Assembly: GCA_022845895.1 (NCBI GenBank)
Contig: AP025573.1
Span: 1,274,501 to 1,338,500, forward strand
Direction: 5' to 3'
Length of the DNA stretch: 64,000 bases
DNA from: Lachnospiraceae bacterium
GTDB lineage: Bacteria > Bacillota > Clostridia > Lachnospirales > Lachnospiraceae
Below the pieces are notes generated by a model that did no database searches, had not been told where the DNA came from, and saw nothing but the letters and a program-made list of their open reading frames with translations. Position numbers and translations under genes: made by a program. This document shows positions 8,701 through 18,107 of the stretch, one piece after another (the stretch's first letter is position 1; every line of letters starts with the position of its first letter).

Positions 8701-8965
8701 CTTATGCATGGCGCTTGGCCTGGCAGACATTGTACAAAATACGGCAGGAGCAGTTCATCTGGATACGATGTTCGTGGATGAAGGCTTTGGTTCCCTGGAT
8801 GATACGTCGAGGGAAAAGGCTATCAGGGTTCTGAACGAGCTGGCGGGAGACAGCAGGCTTGTCGGAATCATTTCACATGTGAATGAACTGAAAGAGCAGA
8901 TTGATTGTAAGCTCGTAGTGACCAAGACGGAAAAAGGCAGCAGTATACGCTGGTCATTTGACTAA
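5795..8965 (+). CDS. sbcC: Exonuclease SbcC, SMC-like ATPase subunit of SbcCD
   Basis: The 1056-residue Rad50-like protein carries Walker A GDTGAGKTT at about 34-42. Long, Glu/Lys/Arg-rich coiled coils flank a zinc hook CPVCG almost exactly mid-protein (about 531-535). The C-terminal lobe has the ABC signature LSGGES and Walker B ending in DEGFGSLD. The two lobes fold together to drive SbcD. The start overlaps the sbcD stop (ATGA), so the two subunits are translationally coupled. The coiled-coil stretch is very rich in purine codons, which explains the many long open frames on its opposite strand. Confidence 0.95.
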   Translation: MKPLRLVMSAFGSYAGRTVLDFTKVQAGIFLITGDTGAGKTTIFDAVTYALYDQTSGGRRDGSMMRSQYASEEVETYVEYTFSYHGDVYTVRRNPEYMRLGRRRHADGSPRLVREAPKVELTLPDGKAYHGRKREIDQKIADIIGLDADQFTQIAMIAQGDFLKLLHAESKERKKIFTKIFHTRLYYRVQEELKRQASQLYSELEENTNNVRREAERAECGADSRYSEEWEALKMLPIPDREETLRLLGLIIREGAEREKEKKKEAARLQEQLDRINGAMKEGETLNRLFQAYEEAGEEEKMLLDKKDAYRKMAADVACARRMERVRLKEEELHSIKASAAESAQNLIRLERKGKEAEESAHAAAAVEEQAEEELRRKEPAYMEVFMRLKDTMQQYDELEQYEAETGRLAGLLDETRNQSAMAEEEEQRLVAYCESLKKEREELSCSPAEKERLTAKAKALADRAQEVEALEQAAQNIRQLVMECKDKQRHEEECSSAYRDELEHYEQKYRAFLNEQAGILSCSLVSGRPCPVCGSCEHPDPARLSESAPSQEEVEKAKESKDNAEKIRQAAADSLREAAGMLRTERELFAREYAKLFDIEQPSDCRENLPDLERRIKAAGEACVKNLADIKQALLQTERNVSRHGFVCAEYEEAEHTLVQKQSEIKEIAGRLLELEGKYGRQSALAEEWKKKLDFPSKEEAETRQKEAAHQLEELRNHLKLAREQHQKVLHELKRIEGERDGELKRREQLEMLCQKAEEAYRHALAEEEFEEEEYETKKELLDTKEEMAASLERYEAQVKENKAALQLLGTQVEGKKRVDVAVLVEEADRLAGVLEGLRGEQIRLGSINGRNREIKEELRKTFERKGGLQKHYELVGNLSRTANGNLSGSVKLDFETYVQRQYFKQIIHAANKRLVQMTDNGFLLQCRDMKSLGSQGQAGLDLDVLHLLSGAVRDVKTLSGGESFMAALCMALGLADIVQNTAGAVHLDTMFVDEGFGSLDDTSREKAIRVLNELAGDSRLVGIISHVNELKEQIDCKLVVTKTEKGSSIRWSFD

Positions 8966-8983
8966 AAGATGGGAGTGAAGACA

Positions 8984-9664
8984 ATGAAACAAAGGCGGCC
9001 ACACGCGGCTGCAGTGCCTATTCACGAGACATTCAGGATAGCGGCGCTGCTTGCCATCGTAGGAGGGTTTCTGGACGCATACACCTATATGCTCAGGGGA
9101 GGCGTATTTGCCAACGCGCAGACAGGCAACATGGTATTGCTCGGCATATACGCGGCTCAGGGGAGATACCGCCAGGCAGGGTACTGCATCATACCGATAT
9201 TGGCTTTTGCTCTCGGAGTATTCATAACAGAGGTATTTAAAAAGCATTTTACAGAGAAAGAATTTGATATATACGAACACTGGATAATAGCGATAGAAAT
9301 TATATTGTTGATAGTTATAGGATTTGTGCCTGGTACTGTGCCGGACAGCGTGGTAAATGTGACCATCTCATTCGTCTGCTCCCTGCAGGTCAACAGCTTT
9401 CGGAGAATGAAAAACCTGCCGTACGCCTCGACTATGTGTACCGGAAACCTGCGGTCCGGGACCGAGAAAATCTTCCAGTTCATCATGAATAAAGATGAAA
9501 GAGCCGGAATACAGGCCGCACACTACTTCGGTATCATCCTGCTGTTCATACTGGGGGCGGTGGCAGGAACAATCCTTGCATTGCTGTGGGGGATACAGAG
9601 CATATGGTGCTGCTGCATACTCCTGGGTATCGTATTCGTGATAATGTGTCTGACAATTCGTTGA
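8984..9664 (+). CDS. DUF1275 (YoaK-like) membrane protein
   Basis: The 226-residue integral membrane protein of the DUF1275 / YoaK family shows the family-typical N-terminal stretch G-G-x-x-D-A-Y-T-Y, then G-G-V-F-A-N-A-Q-T-G-N, followed by about six hydrophobic spans. The function of the family is not known. I preferred the ATG at 8984 because GGGAG at 8971-8975 lies eight bases upstream; an earlier ATG at 8969 would overlap that site. The final base of the TGA stop is the first base of a long palindrome that fills the gap to pyrG. Confidence 0.82.
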   Translation: MKQRRPHAAAVPIHETFRIAALLAIVGGFLDAYTYMLRGGVFANAQTGNMVLLGIYAAQGRYRQAGYCIIPILAFALGVFITEVFKKHFTEKEFDIYEHWIIAIEIILLIVIGFVPGTVPDSVVNVTISFVCSLQVNSFRRMKNLPYASTMCTGNLRSGTEKIFQFIMNKDERAGIQAAHYFGIILLFILGAVAGTILALLWGIQSIWCCCILLGIVFVIMCLTIR

Positions 9665-9719
9665 ATTTTGAAAGGGGTCAGACCCCCGTGTACACGGGGG
9701 TCTGACCCCTTTCAAAATT
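9664..9719. repeat. 56-bp perfect palindrome, GGGGTCAGACCCC family (copy 1), possible bidirectional terminator
   Basis: The arms at 9664-9691 and 9692-9719 are exact reverse complements, 28 bp with no loop, centred on GTGTACAC. The core is AAAGGGGTCAGACCCC. It fills the space between two converging genes, the DUF1275 gene and pyrG, where a two-way terminator would be expected. The ends of the stem are A/T-rich. The same core recurs at 54208-54250 and, altered, at 15101-15160. Confidence 0.85.
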
Positions 9720-9721
9720 TA

Positions 9722-11329
9722 TCAATTATTCTGATAATTTAATGCTGCTTCGATGAAGCCTTTGAACAGTGGATGCGGCCGGTTTGGCCTCGATTTTAAT
9801 TCCGGGTGTGCCTGGGTTGCGATGAACCACGGATGTCCAGGAATCTCTATCATCTCCACGATGTTGCCGTCTGGTGAGAGGCCGGACAGCTTCATGCCGT
9901 GGCTTGTAAGCGCTTCCCGATAGTCGTTGTTCACTTCGTAACGGTGGCGGTGGCGCTCTTTGATCTCTTCCCTGCCATATAATTCGTAAGCTTTGGATGT
10001 CTTGTCCAACACGCATGGGTAAGAGCCAAGCCGCAGCGTACCGCCGATATCTTCCACACCGATCTGGTCGGGCATGATGTGTATGACAGGGTGCGTCGTA
10101 TCAGGCTTCAGTTCTGCGCTGTGGGCATCGTTATACCCGAGCACATCCTGGGCGAACTCTACGATGGAGAGCTGCATGCCGAGACAGAGACCGAGAAAGG
10201 GGACATTGTGCGTACGTGCATACCGTATGGCTTCCAGCTTGCCGTCTATCCCGCGGTGGCCGAAACCGCCCGGTACGAGGATTCCGCTTACATCGTGGAA
10301 AAGCTCGTCTGCATTGTCTGCATGCACTGTCTCGGAATCGATCCATTTGATATTTACCGTTGCTCGGCTGAAGATTCCGCCGTGCTTCAGCGCCTCGACT
10401 ACGCTGATATAGGCATCGTGAAGCTGGATATATTTGCCCACCAGTGCGATGGTAACCTCTGTGTTGGGATGGCACAGATAATCGACCATTTCCTCCCAGT
10501 CTTTCAGGTCTGGCTCCGGGCACGGAAGGTTCAGACATTCGCACACGACATTGGCCAGCCTTTCTTTTTCCATCGCAAGCGGGGCTTCATAGAGGTATTC
10601 CACGTCCAGGTTCTGGAGCACATGGTTCGCCGGGACGTTGCAGAACAAGGCAATCTTATCTTTGATGCCCGTATCGAGGGGGTATTCGGAACGGCAGACG
10701 ATGACATCCGGCTGGATCCCCATCCCCTGCAGATCCTTTACGCTTGCCTGCGTCGGCTTCGTCTTCATCTCCTGCGAGGCACGCAGATAGGGGATGAGCG
10801 TGACATGGATAAGCATGGCATTGTCCCGTCCCTTCTCGTGCTGGAACTGCCGGATTGCCTCGAGGAAAGGCTGGCTTTCGATGTCACCGACGGTCCCCCC
10901 TACTTCTATTATGGCTATCTCCGTATTCTCTGCGGATGGGTTGCGGTAGAATCGCCCTTTTATTTCATTAGTGATATGAGGAATCACCTGTACGGTGCCA
11001 CCGCCAAAATCGCCGCGGCGTTCCTTCTGGAGTACGGACCAGTAGATTTTGCCGGTAGTTACATTGGAATTCTTGCTCAGGCTCTCATCGATGAACCTCT
11101 CGTAATGCCCGAGGTCAAGATCCGTCTCCGCACCATCGTCTGTCACGAATACCTCGCCGTGCTGTACCGGGTTCATCGTACCAGGATCGATATTGATATA
11201 AGGGTCAAATTTCTGCATGGTCACTGTGTAGCCGCGGGCCTTAAGAAGCCGCCCAAGAGAGGCCGCCGTAATCCCTTTGCCAAGTCCTGACACGACTCCG
11301 CCCGTAACGAATACGTATTTTACTGCCAT
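9722..11329 (-). CDS. pyrG: CTP synthase
   Basis: The enzyme makes CTP from UTP, ATP and glutamine. The 535-residue length is standard. The N-terminal synthetase domain begins [16 protein letters not shown] with the P-loop-like motif at about 7-17, and [12 protein letters not shown] follows near 140-150. The C-terminal class I glutamine amidotransferase domain has the nucleophile motif GLCLGMQ and a terminal AHPEL. The Shine-Dalgarno AAGGAGG lies just upstream of the start. The preceding 100 bases hold a paired palindrome that may be regulatory. Confidence 0.96.
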   Translation of the reverse strand: MAVKYVFVTGGVVSGLGKGITAASLGRLLKARGYTVTMQKFDPYINIDPGTMNPVQHGEVFVTDDGAETDLDLGHYERFIDESLSKNSNVTTGKIYWSVLQKERRGDFGGGTVQVIPHITNEIKGRFYRNPSAENTEIAIIEVGGTVGDIESQPFLEAIRQFQHEKGRDNAMLIHVTLIPYLRASQEMKTKPTQASVKDLQGMGIQPDVIVCRSEYPLDTGIKDKIALFCNVPANHVLQNLDVEYLYEAPLAMEKERLANVVCECLNLPCPEPDLKDWEEMVDYLCHPNTEVTIALVGKYIQLHDAYISVVEALKHGGIFSRATVNIKWIDSETVHADNADELFHDVSGILVPGGFGHRGIDGKLEAIRYARTHNVPFLGLCLGMQLSIVEFAQDVLGYNDAHSAELKPDTTHPVIHIMPDQIGVEDIGGTLRLGSYPCVLDKTSKAYELYGREEIKERHRHRYEVNNDYREALTSHGMKLSGLSPDGNIVEMIEIPGHPWFIATQAHPELKSRPNRPHPLFKGFIEAALNYQNN

Positions 11330-11353
11330 ATGTTCCTCCTTGTATAAAATGTT

Positions 11354-11401
11354 TTAGCCTAAGCTAATCTTATCGCAATTGATATCTTTAGCTTAGGCTA
11401 T
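11354..11401. promoter_or_regulatory. Paired 14-bp palindromes upstream of pyrG, possible operator or leader hairpin
   Basis: TTAGCCTAAGCTAA (11354-11367) and TTAGCTTAGGCTAT (11388-11401) are nearly inverted copies of each other. Each is itself a near-palindrome of the form TTAGC-4-GCTAA. The two are 34 bases apart start to start, about three helical turns. They could bind a dimeric repressor at two sites, or fold as a 13-bp RNA hairpin with a 20-base loop in the pyrG leader. No T-run follows in the pyrG direction, so a simple terminator is less likely. Confidence 0.45.
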
Positions 11402-11430
11402 GTAATGTTGGTGAAAAAAATACTTATCTA

Positions 11431-12924
11431 TTATATACCTTTCCCGTTAAAAAATACAGAACTTTTTTCGAACTTTGCCTCGAAGGTGGCCTGGATGGAC
11501 AGCTTCTTGAACTGTTTCATATCTACAGAACCTACCATGACAGACGTATGGGCCTGGCAGCCTTTTAACTTTGGAATCTGGTCAAGCGCAAGCTGGGCAG
11601 TCTCGTCATTTGCGGCACTGACCGAAAGGGCAATCAATACTTCATCCGTGTGCAGACGTGGATTGCGGCTTCCGAGATATTGGGTTTTCAGCTTCTGGAT
11701 CGGCTCGATCGCATCCGGCGATATGACATGCAGCTCGTGATCAATGCCAGCCAGCTCTTTCAGTGCATTGAGCAGAAGAGCTGCGGACGCGCCCAACAGG
11801 TTTGACGTCTTGCCGGTAATCATACGCCCGTCGTGCAGCTGGAGTGCCGCTGCCGGGCCGCCTGTCTCCTGGGCCCGCTGCAATGCGGCGTTCACGACCG
11901 GACGGTCACGGACCGTGATGCCGGCCTGGTTCATCAGCATCTCTATCTTGTAAGCCTCGTCGTCCGGGCAGGCGCCGACGAGCAGTCTCCGGAGAGAGTC
12001 GTAATAGCGGCGGATAATCTCCTGGCAGGACGCTTCTTTGCACACGTCATCGTCACAGATGCAGTTGCCGGCCATATTAACACCCATATCGGTCGGCGAT
12101 TTGTATGGGCTCTTTCCGTAAATGCGCTCGAACATGGCGTTCAGCACAGGGAATATCTCTACATCACGGTTATAGTTTACCGTTGTCTTGCCATATGCTT
12201 CCAGATGGAAGGGATCGATCATGTTGACGTCATTAAGGTCTGCGGTGGCTGCCTCGTACGCCAGATTGACCGGATGCTTCAGTGGTATGTTCCAGATGGG
12301 AAATGTCTCGAATTTGGCATAACCTGCGCTTATCCCTCTTTTATGTTCTTGATAGAGCTGGGACAGGCATACCGCCATCTTTCCGCTGCCGGGTCCCGGG
12401 GCGGTGACGACAACGAGAGGCCTCGACGTCTCTATAAAATCATTCTTGCCATAACCTTCATCGCTGACGATGAACGGTACATTGGATGGGTAGCCGGATA
12501 TCACATAGTGCCGGTATACTTTTATGCCCAGTTTTTCCAGCCGGTTTTTAAACAGATCTGCGCTGCTTTGCCCACTGTATTTCGTGATGACGACGCTGCC
12601 GACGTAGAGTCCGTTTTCACGGTAGGCATGCATAAGCCGCAGGACGTCGGAATCATAGGTGATGCCAAGGTCGCCGCGGACTTTGTTTTTCTCGATATCC
12701 TCAGCGCTAATTACGATGATGATTTCTGCCTGGTCGGAAAGCTGCTTGAGCATACGCAGCTTACTGTCCGGCTGAAATCCCGGAAGTACGCGGGAGGCAT
12801 GGTAATCATCGAACAGCTTTCCTCCAAACTCCAGATACAGCTTGTTGTCAAACTGGTCGATGCGTTCCCGGATATGGGCTGACTGCATTTGCAAGTATTT
12901 TTCATTGTCAAATCCTTTTTTCAT
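11431..12924 (-). CDS. DUF1846 family protein
   Basis: The 497-residue cytoplasmic protein of the conserved DUF1846 family is common in Firmicutes; the biochemical activity is unknown. The N-terminus shows the typical GFDNEKYLQMQ and F-D-N-K-L-Y-L-E-F-G-G-K-L-F-D-D-Y-H. A glycine-rich segment APGPGSGK near residue 195 looks like a nucleotide-binding loop but does not fit strict Walker A spacing. I chose the ATG at 12924 because AGAGGG lies about eight bases before it; a TTG start nine codons upstream would contain that site. It is divergent from ftsH. Confidence 0.85.
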   Translation of the reverse strand: MKKGFDNEKYLQMQSAHIRERIDQFDNKLYLEFGGKLFDDYHASRVLPGFQPDSKLRMLKQLSDQAEIIIVISAEDIEKNKVRGDLGITYDSDVLRLMHAYRENGLYVGSVVITKYSGQSSADLFKNRLEKLGIKVYRHYVISGYPSNVPFIVSDEGYGKNDFIETSRPLVVVTAPGPGSGKMAVCLSQLYQEHKRGISAGYAKFETFPIWNIPLKHPVNLAYEAATADLNDVNMIDPFHLEAYGKTTVNYNRDVEIFPVLNAMFERIYGKSPYKSPTDMGVNMAGNCICDDDVCKEASCQEIIRRYYDSLRRLLVGACPDDEAYKIEMLMNQAGITVRDRPVVNAALQRAQETGGPAAALQLHDGRMITGKTSNLLGASAALLLNALKELAGIDHELHVISPDAIEPIQKLKTQYLGSRNPRLHTDEVLIALSVSAANDETAQLALDQIPKLKGCQAHTSVMVGSVDMKQFKKLSIQATFEAKFEKSSVFFNGKGI

Positions 12925-13036
12925 TCGTAAATTCCCTCTTAATTCCTTCAAATTAGCTATTACATCAGTATAAGCAATCTCATTCCAAGTATACTACAAG
13001 ATATAGGAAGTTTACAATCTTTTCATAATGTTTTTA

Positions 13037-13065
13037 TTGATTTATAAGTAGGCTGTCCGTATAAT
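13037..13065 (+). promoter_or_regulatory. Sigma-A type promoter for ftsH
   Basis: TTGATT (13037-13042) and TATAAT (13060-13065) are separated by 17 bp, a near-consensus pair about 25 bases upstream of the ftsH start codon. No CIRCE or other heat-shock operator is visible nearby. Confidence 0.7.
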
Positions 13066-13090
13066 GAAAGAGTGATGCAGGAGGATAAAA

Positions 13091-15097
13091 ATGGACAACC
13101 AGAATAATCAGAATAAAAATAATAAGGGCTCTGGCAATAAGAATAACAAGCAGGGTTTTTCCTTCATTATTTTAGTAACATTGATCACGACGATACTGGT
13201 GCTTGCGCTGTATCAGTTCCAGGGTTCCGCGGGATCCAAGGAAATCAGCTATGACCAGTTCCTGAAATACGTGGACGATAAAAAGGTGGAAGAAGTCATC
13301 ATCAGCAGTGACAGAATCACCATAACGATGAAGAAGGAGAAGGGCGCGCGTACATCCATGCAGTATTACACCGGCGTGGTGAGAGACGAGACGCTGGCGG
13401 AAAGGCTTGACAAGGCCGGCGTGAAGTTCGGGCAGGAGATTCCAGACACGACCTCCGCCGTGATACTGAACGTGCTTCTGACTCTCCTGCCGATAGCACT
13501 CATCGTAGGCATGTTCGTCTGGATGACAAAGCGGATGTCAAAGGGCGGCGGCATGATGGGTGTCGGAAAGAGCAATGCCAAGATGTATGTGGAGAAAGAG
13601 ACCGGCGTCACATTCAAAGATGTGGCCGGGCAGGATGAAGCAAAGGAATCACTGCAGGAAGTGGTAGACTTTCTGCACAATCCGGGCAAATACACCCAGA
13701 TTGGCGCCAAGCTGCCGAAGGGAGCACTGCTGGTCGGCCCACCTGGTACAGGTAAGACGCTTCTTGCCAAAGCTGTTGCGGGAGAGGCGAAGGTTCCGTT
13801 CTTCTCTCTGACGGGCTCTTCCTTTGTGGAAATGTACGTAGGTGTCGGTGCATCGAGGGTGCGTGACCTGTTCAAGCAGGCACAGCAGATGGCACCGTGT
13901 ATCATCTTTATCGATGAGATTGACGCCATCGGCAAGAGTCGTGACAACCAGCTCGGAAGCAATGACGAGCGGGAACAGACGTTGAACCAGCTGCTGTCGG
14001 AGATGGATGGATTCGACACGAACAAGGGTCTTGTACTTCTGGCGGCTACCAACCGTCCGGAGATTCTGGATCCGGCGCTCTTGCGGCCCGGCCGCTTCGA
14101 CCGTCGGATTATCGTTGAAAAGCCGGATCTGAAAGGCCGTGTGGATGTACTGAAAGTGCACTCCAAAGATGTAAGGATGGACGAGACCGTTGATTTGGAA
14201 GCGATTGCTCTTGCCACATCAGGAGCTGTCGGCTCCGATCTGGCCAACATGATTAACGAGGCGGCAATCAATGCTGTTAAGAATGGAAGAAATGCGGTAT
14301 CACAGGGTGACCTGTTTGAAGCGGTGGAAGTCGTTCTGGTCGGGAAAGAGAAGAAAGACCGGATTATGAGCACCGAGGAGCGGAAAATCGTTTCCTACCA
14401 TGAGGTGGGACACGCGCTGGTCAGCGCACTGCAGAAAGACGCAGAACCGGTACAGAAGATTACGATTGTACCGAGAACGATGGGCGCGCTCGGTTATGTA
14501 ATGCAGACGCCGGAGGAAGAGAAGTTCCTGAACACGAAGAAGGAGCTTGAAGCGATGCTCGTAGGTATGCTGGCAGGACGTGCGGCGGAGGAAATCGTAT
14601 TTGACACGGTGACGACGGGGGCTGCCAATGATATTGAGAAGGCGACGAACATAGCGAGAGCCATGATAACCCAGTACGGTATGAGCGAGAAGTTCGGGCT
14701 CATAGGGCTGGAGTCAATCCAGAACCGCTATCTGGACGGCAGAGCGGTAAGCAATTGCGGGGAGGCGACTTCTGCCGAGATAGACAGGGAAGTCATGGGC
14801 ATGCTTAAGACTGCATATACGGAGGCCAAACGGCTGCTCAGCGAACATAGAGAGTCGCTGGATAAGATAGCGGCATTCCTGATAGAGAAAGAGACGATTA
14901 CCGGCAAGGAGTTTATGGAGATCTTCTATCAGGTAGAAGGCATAGATCCTGAAATTGAGAAAAAGCCGGAAGAGCGAATCGCTGTCAGAGAGACCGAGCC
15001 GAAGATCGAAGCAAAAGCAGAAGTGAAAGAAGCAGAAGCTAAACAAGTAGAAGAAGCCAAAGAAGAGGCTGAAGTTAAGGCAGAACCAGAAATATAA
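13091..15097 (+). CDS. ftsH: ATP-dependent zinc metalloprotease FtsH
   Basis: This membrane-anchored AAA+ protease degrades unfolded or regulatory membrane and cytosolic proteins. The 668 residues comprise an Asn/Lys-rich N-terminus, a first membrane span (about 23-41), an extracytoplasmic domain, a second span (about 130-152), then the AAA domain with Walker A GPPGTGKT, Walker B IIFIDEID and R-finger region RPGRFDR. The M41 zinc site reads HEVGH instead of the more usual HEAGH. The last 45 residues are a Glu/Lys/Ala-rich charged tail. The gene is followed by a double hairpin. Confidence 0.96.
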   Translation: MDNQNNQNKNNKGSGNKNNKQGFSFIILVTLITTILVLALYQFQGSAGSKEISYDQFLKYVDDKKVEEVIISSDRITITMKKEKGARTSMQYYTGVVRDETLAERLDKAGVKFGQEIPDTTSAVILNVLLTLLPIALIVGMFVWMTKRMSKGGGMMGVGKSNAKMYVEKETGVTFKDVAGQDEAKESLQEVVDFLHNPGKYTQIGAKLPKGALLVGPPGTGKTLLAKAVAGEAKVPFFSLTGSSFVEMYVGVGASRVRDLFKQAQQMAPCIIFIDEIDAIGKSRDNQLGSNDEREQTLNQLLSEMDGFDTNKGLVLLAATNRPEILDPALLRPGRFDRRIIVEKPDLKGRVDVLKVHSKDVRMDETVDLEAIALATSGAVGSDLANMINEAAINAVKNGRNAVSQGDLFEAVEVVLVGKEKKDRIMSTEERKIVSYHEVGHALVSALQKDAEPVQKITIVPRTMGALGYVMQTPEEEKFLNTKKELEAMLVGMLAGRAAEEIVFDTVTTGAANDIEKATNIARAMITQYGMSEKFGLIGLESIQNRYLDGRAVSNCGEATSAEIDREVMGMLKTAYTEAKRLLSEHRESLDKIAAFLIEKETITGKEFMEIFYQVEGIDPEIEKKPEERIAVRETEPKIEAKAEVKEAEAKQVEEAKEEAEVKAEPEI

Positions 15098-15098
15098 T

Positions 15099-15161
15099 GG
15101 AAAGGGCCAGGTCCCTTCCGATAGGGGCCAGACCCCTTGCGGAGGGTCTGGCCCCTTTTAA
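15099..15161 (+). terminator. Tandem hairpins after ftsH; diverged copy of the GGGGTCAGACCCC palindrome (copy 3)
   Basis: A first imperfect hairpin (GGAAAGGG with CCCTTCC, about 15099-15119) is followed by a strong one with arms at 15123-15135 and 15144-15156. A T-run follows, as in an intrinsic terminator. The strong stem uses GGGGCCAGACCC where the other copies have GGGGTCAGACCC. The opposite arm carries the matching change (GGTCTGGCCCC), so pairing is kept. Confidence 0.75.
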
Positions 15162-15165
15162 TTGA

Positions 15166-15194
15166 TTAACATATCGGCCGGAATATGGTATGAT
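15166..15194 (+). promoter_or_regulatory. Likely promoter for uvrC
   Basis: TTAACA (15166-15171) and TATGAT (15189-15194) are spaced by 17 bp, directly after the ftsH terminator and about 80 bases before uvrC. Confidence 0.5.
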
Positions 15195-15275
15195 GATGTA
15201 GATTTGGAGAACTGCGTATGTGATATGGCACGGCCTTTGAATCGAGGACAAGACAGATAAGGAGACGGCAGACAG

Positions 15276-17114
15276 ATGTTTGATATTCAGGAAGAATTGA
15301 AGAAATTGCCCGGCAAGCCGGGTGTCTATATCATGCATGATGAAAAGGATGATATTATCTATGTGGGCAAGGCCATCAGCCTGAAGAACAGGGTACGGCA
15401 ATATTTCCAGAGCAGCCGCAACAAGGGAATCAAGATAGAGCAGATGGTCACCCATATAGCCAGATTTGAATATATCGTGACGGACTCTGAGCTGGAGGCG
15501 CTTGTACTTGAGTGTAATCTGATTAAGGAACACCGCCCGAAATATAATACGATGCTTATGGATGACAAGAGTTATCCATTTATAAAGGTTACGGTAGATG
15601 AACCGTTTCCGAGAATCATGCTGGCCAGAAAGATGATGAAGGATAAGGCGAAATATTTTGGCCCTTATACAAGCGCGGGAGCTGTTAAGGACACGATTGA
15701 ACTTATCAGGAAGCTCTACAATATCCGCAGCTGCAGCCGGAGGCTCCCACAGGACGTAGGCAAGGAACGCCCATGCCTGAATTATCATATCCACCAGTGC
15801 AAAGCGCCGTGTCAGGGATACATATCCCAGGATGAATACCGGAAGTCTATAGACGAAGTGATCCGCTTCCTGAACGGTAATTATGACCTGATACTGAAAG
15901 AGCTGGAGGAGAAGATGCAGAGCGCGTCTGAGGCTATGGAGTTTGAGAAGGCTATCGAGTACCGGGAGCTTCTGAACAGCGTCCACAAGATAGCCCAGAA
16001 GCAGAAGATAACGGACACTGCAGGAGACGACCGCGATATTCTGGCGGTTGCTACCGAGGAGGAGGACGCGGTCGTACAGGTATTCTTTATCCGGGGCGGC
16101 AGGCTGATTGGCCGGGACCACTTCTACCTGAGGATTGCAAAAGGCGAGAAAGAATCGGAGATACTGTCCAGCTTTATCAAACAGTTCTATGCCGGTACAC
16201 CGTATATCCCATCCCAGCTTATGCTCCAGGAGGAGATAGAGGACCAGGAGGTCGTGGAAGAGTGGCTGACCAGGAGAAGAGGGCATAAGGTCCATCTGCG
16301 TGTGCCAAAGAAAGGCACGAAAGAAAAGCTTGTGGAGCTGGCTCAGAAGAATGCGGCCCTTGTGCTCAGCACAGACAAAGAACGTCTGAAGCGGGAGGAA
16401 GGGCGCACCATAGGCGCGGTAAAAGAACTGGAGAAGCTGCTTGGTCTGAAGGGCATCGTCCGTATGGAGGCATACGATATATCCAACACGAACGGATTTG
16501 CTTCCGTCGGCTCTATGATCGTCTATGAAAAGGGGAAGCCAAAGCGGAACGACTACCGCAAGTTCAAGATTAAGGGCGTGCAGGGCGCGGACGATTATGC
16601 CAGCATGGAGGAAGTGCTTACGCGCCGGTTCGTGCATGGAATGAAAGAGATGGAGGAAGGAAAAGAGATGGGGAGCTTTACTGCATTTCCGGATCTGATC
16701 CTCATGGATGGGGGAAAAGGTCAGGTGAATGTAGCACTGCAGGTGATGGACAAGCTGCGGCTCAATATACCAGTGTGCGGGATGGTGAAGGATGATAACC
16801 ACCGGACGAGAGGGCTGTTTTATCAGAATATCGAGATACCGATTGAAAGGGATTCGGAAGGATTTAAGCTCATAACGAGGATCCAGGACGAGGCCCACCG
16901 GTTTGCAATCACATTCCACAGAAAGCTGAGGAGCCAGGGGCAGGTACATTCTATCCTGGACGACATACCGGGTGTAGGTCCGGCGAGGAGAAAAGACCTG
17001 ATGAGCCATTTTTCCAATCTGGATGCCATTAAAAATGCTACGGTGGAAGAGCTGGGCAGGCTTCCGTCCATGAATGAAAAATCAGCCCGCGACGTGTACA
17101 ATTTTTTTCACTGA
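15276..17114 (+). CDS. uvrC: UvrABC system protein C
   Basis: UvrC makes the two incisions of nucleotide excision repair after UvrA and UvrB have marked a lesion. The 612 residues carry an N-terminal GIY-YIG nuclease domain ([19 protein letters not shown], about 14-35), a central UvrB-interacting UVR segment (about 200-240, with [10 protein letters not shown]), the UvrC-specific RNase-H-like nuclease region (AYDISNTNG near 402, DGGKGQ near 475), and a helix-hairpin-helix tail ([18 protein letters not shown]). It heads the uvrC-hprK-glcK order often seen in Lachnospiraceae. Confidence 0.95.
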   Translation: MFDIQEELKKLPGKPGVYIMHDEKDDIIYVGKAISLKNRVRQYFQSSRNKGIKIEQMVTHIARFEYIVTDSELEALVLECNLIKEHRPKYNTMLMDDKSYPFIKVTVDEPFPRIMLARKMMKDKAKYFGPYTSAGAVKDTIELIRKLYNIRSCSRRLPQDVGKERPCLNYHIHQCKAPCQGYISQDEYRKSIDEVIRFLNGNYDLILKELEEKMQSASEAMEFEKAIEYRELLNSVHKIAQKQKITDTAGDDRDILAVATEEEDAVVQVFFIRGGRLIGRDHFYLRIAKGEKESEILSSFIKQFYAGTPYIPSQLMLQEEIEDQEVVEEWLTRRRGHKVHLRVPKKGTKEKLVELAQKNAALVLSTDKERLKREEGRTIGAVKELEKLLGLKGIVRMEAYDISNTNGFASVGSMIVYEKGKPKRNDYRKFKIKGVQGADDYASMEEVLTRRFVHGMKEMEEGKEMGSFTAFPDLILMDGGKGQVNVALQVMDKLRLNIPVCGMVKDDNHRTRGLFYQNIEIPIERDSEGFKLITRIQDEAHRFAITFHRKLRSQGQVHSILDDIPGVGPARRKDLMSHFSNLDAIKNATVEELGRLPSMNEKSARDVYNFFH

Positions 17115-17119
17115 TATGA

Positions 17120-17125
17120 TATAAT
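17120..17125 (+). promoter_or_regulatory. Possible -10 element for hprK
   Basis: A perfect TATAAT lies between uvrC and hprK, about 40 bases before the hprK ATG. The matching -35 region (around 17095-17102, TGTACA or TACAAT) is poor, so hprK may also be read through from uvrC. Confidence 0.3.
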
Positions 17126-17165
17126 AGTTGAAAGAAGGAAGACTGAGAAGGAAAAGGAGACTGCC

Positions 17166-18092
17166 ATGGGGAATAAAGTAAAGATGAAGAAAATTGTCGA
17201 AAAGATGAATCTCCGGAATCTGACGCCGGATGTCGATTTGACAGAACGAGAGGTGGAGGTACCGGATATTAACCGGCCCGCCCTTCAGCTGACCGGTTTT
17301 TTTGAACACTTTGATTCTGACCGTGTCCAGATAATCGGCTATGTCGAGTATACATTTCTTGAGACGCTGGATGAGAAGACGAAGGAACATATCTATGATA
17401 CGCTGCTGTCTTACCAGATACCTGGCATCATCTTCAGCCGCGACCTCGCGCCGGAACCGATGCTTCTGGACAAGGCCAACGCCGCCCAGGTTCCGATATT
17501 TTCAACGGAGAAGAAGACGTCTGAATTCACGGCAGAGATTATCCGCTGGCTGAATGTGGAACTGGCTCCATGTATTTCCATCCATGGCGTCCTGGTGGAT
17601 GTGTACGGCGTAGGGGTGCTCATTATGGGAGAAAGCGGCATCGGCAAGAGCGAGTCCGCACTGGAGCTCATTAAGAGAGGGCACCGCCTCGTCAGCGATG
17701 ACGTGGTGGAAATCCATAAGGTCAGCGATGAGACGCTTGTGGGAACAGCTCCGGATATCACCAGGCATTTTATCGAACTGAGGGGAATCGGCATTGTGGA
17801 TGTGAAGACATTGTTCGGTGTCCAGAGCGTCCGGGAAACTCAGAATATCGACCTCGTCATTACGCTTGAGGATTGGAACAAAGAGAAGGAATATGACCGC
17901 CTTGGCATGGAAGAAGAATATACGGAATTTCTCGGAAACAAAGTCGTATGCCATCAGCTTCCGATTCGCCCGGGACGTAATCTTGCCATCATCGTCGAGA
18001 CAGCGGCCATCAACCACAGACAGAAGAAGATGGGCTATAACGCGGCTCAGGAGCTTTACAAGCGCGTACAGCAGAATCTTACGAAGAAATAG
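17166..18092 (+). CDS. hprK: HPr kinase/phosphorylase
   Basis: HprK phosphorylates the PTS carrier HPr at a serine and reverses this, controlling catabolite repression in Firmicutes. The 308-residue length fits the family. The P-loop GESGIGKSE is at about 153-161, followed by D-D-V in the Walker B position. The family signature ELRGIGIVDVKTLFGV lies near 200-216. The N-terminal domain (about 1-130) is present. AAAAGGAG precedes the ATG by seven bases. The downstream glucokinase gene suggests a shared sugar-control operon. Confidence 0.95.
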   Translation: MGNKVKMKKIVEKMNLRNLTPDVDLTEREVEVPDINRPALQLTGFFEHFDSDRVQIIGYVEYTFLETLDEKTKEHIYDTLLSYQIPGIIFSRDLAPEPMLLDKANAAQVPIFSTEKKTSEFTAEIIRWLNVELAPCISIHGVLVDVYGVGVLIMGESGIGKSESALELIKRGHRLVSDDVVEIHKVSDETLVGTAPDITRHFIELRGIGIVDVKTLFGVQSVRETQNIDLVITLEDWNKEKEYDRLGMEEEYTEFLGNKVVCHQLPIRPGRNLAIIVETAAINHRQKKMGYNAAQELYKRVQQNLTKK

Positions 18093-18107
18093 GAGGGGTT
18101 ATATAGC

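Noticed and set aside
10079..12882. Long plus-strand open frames opposite pyrG and the DUF1846 gene
   Set aside because: They mirror the codon pattern of two clearly recognised minus-strand genes and show no domain or start signal of their own.
15075..17009. 644-codon minus-strand open frame opposite uvrC
   Set aside because: Length alone is misleading: uvrC on the other strand is unmistakable and the antisense protein is without any recognisable motif.
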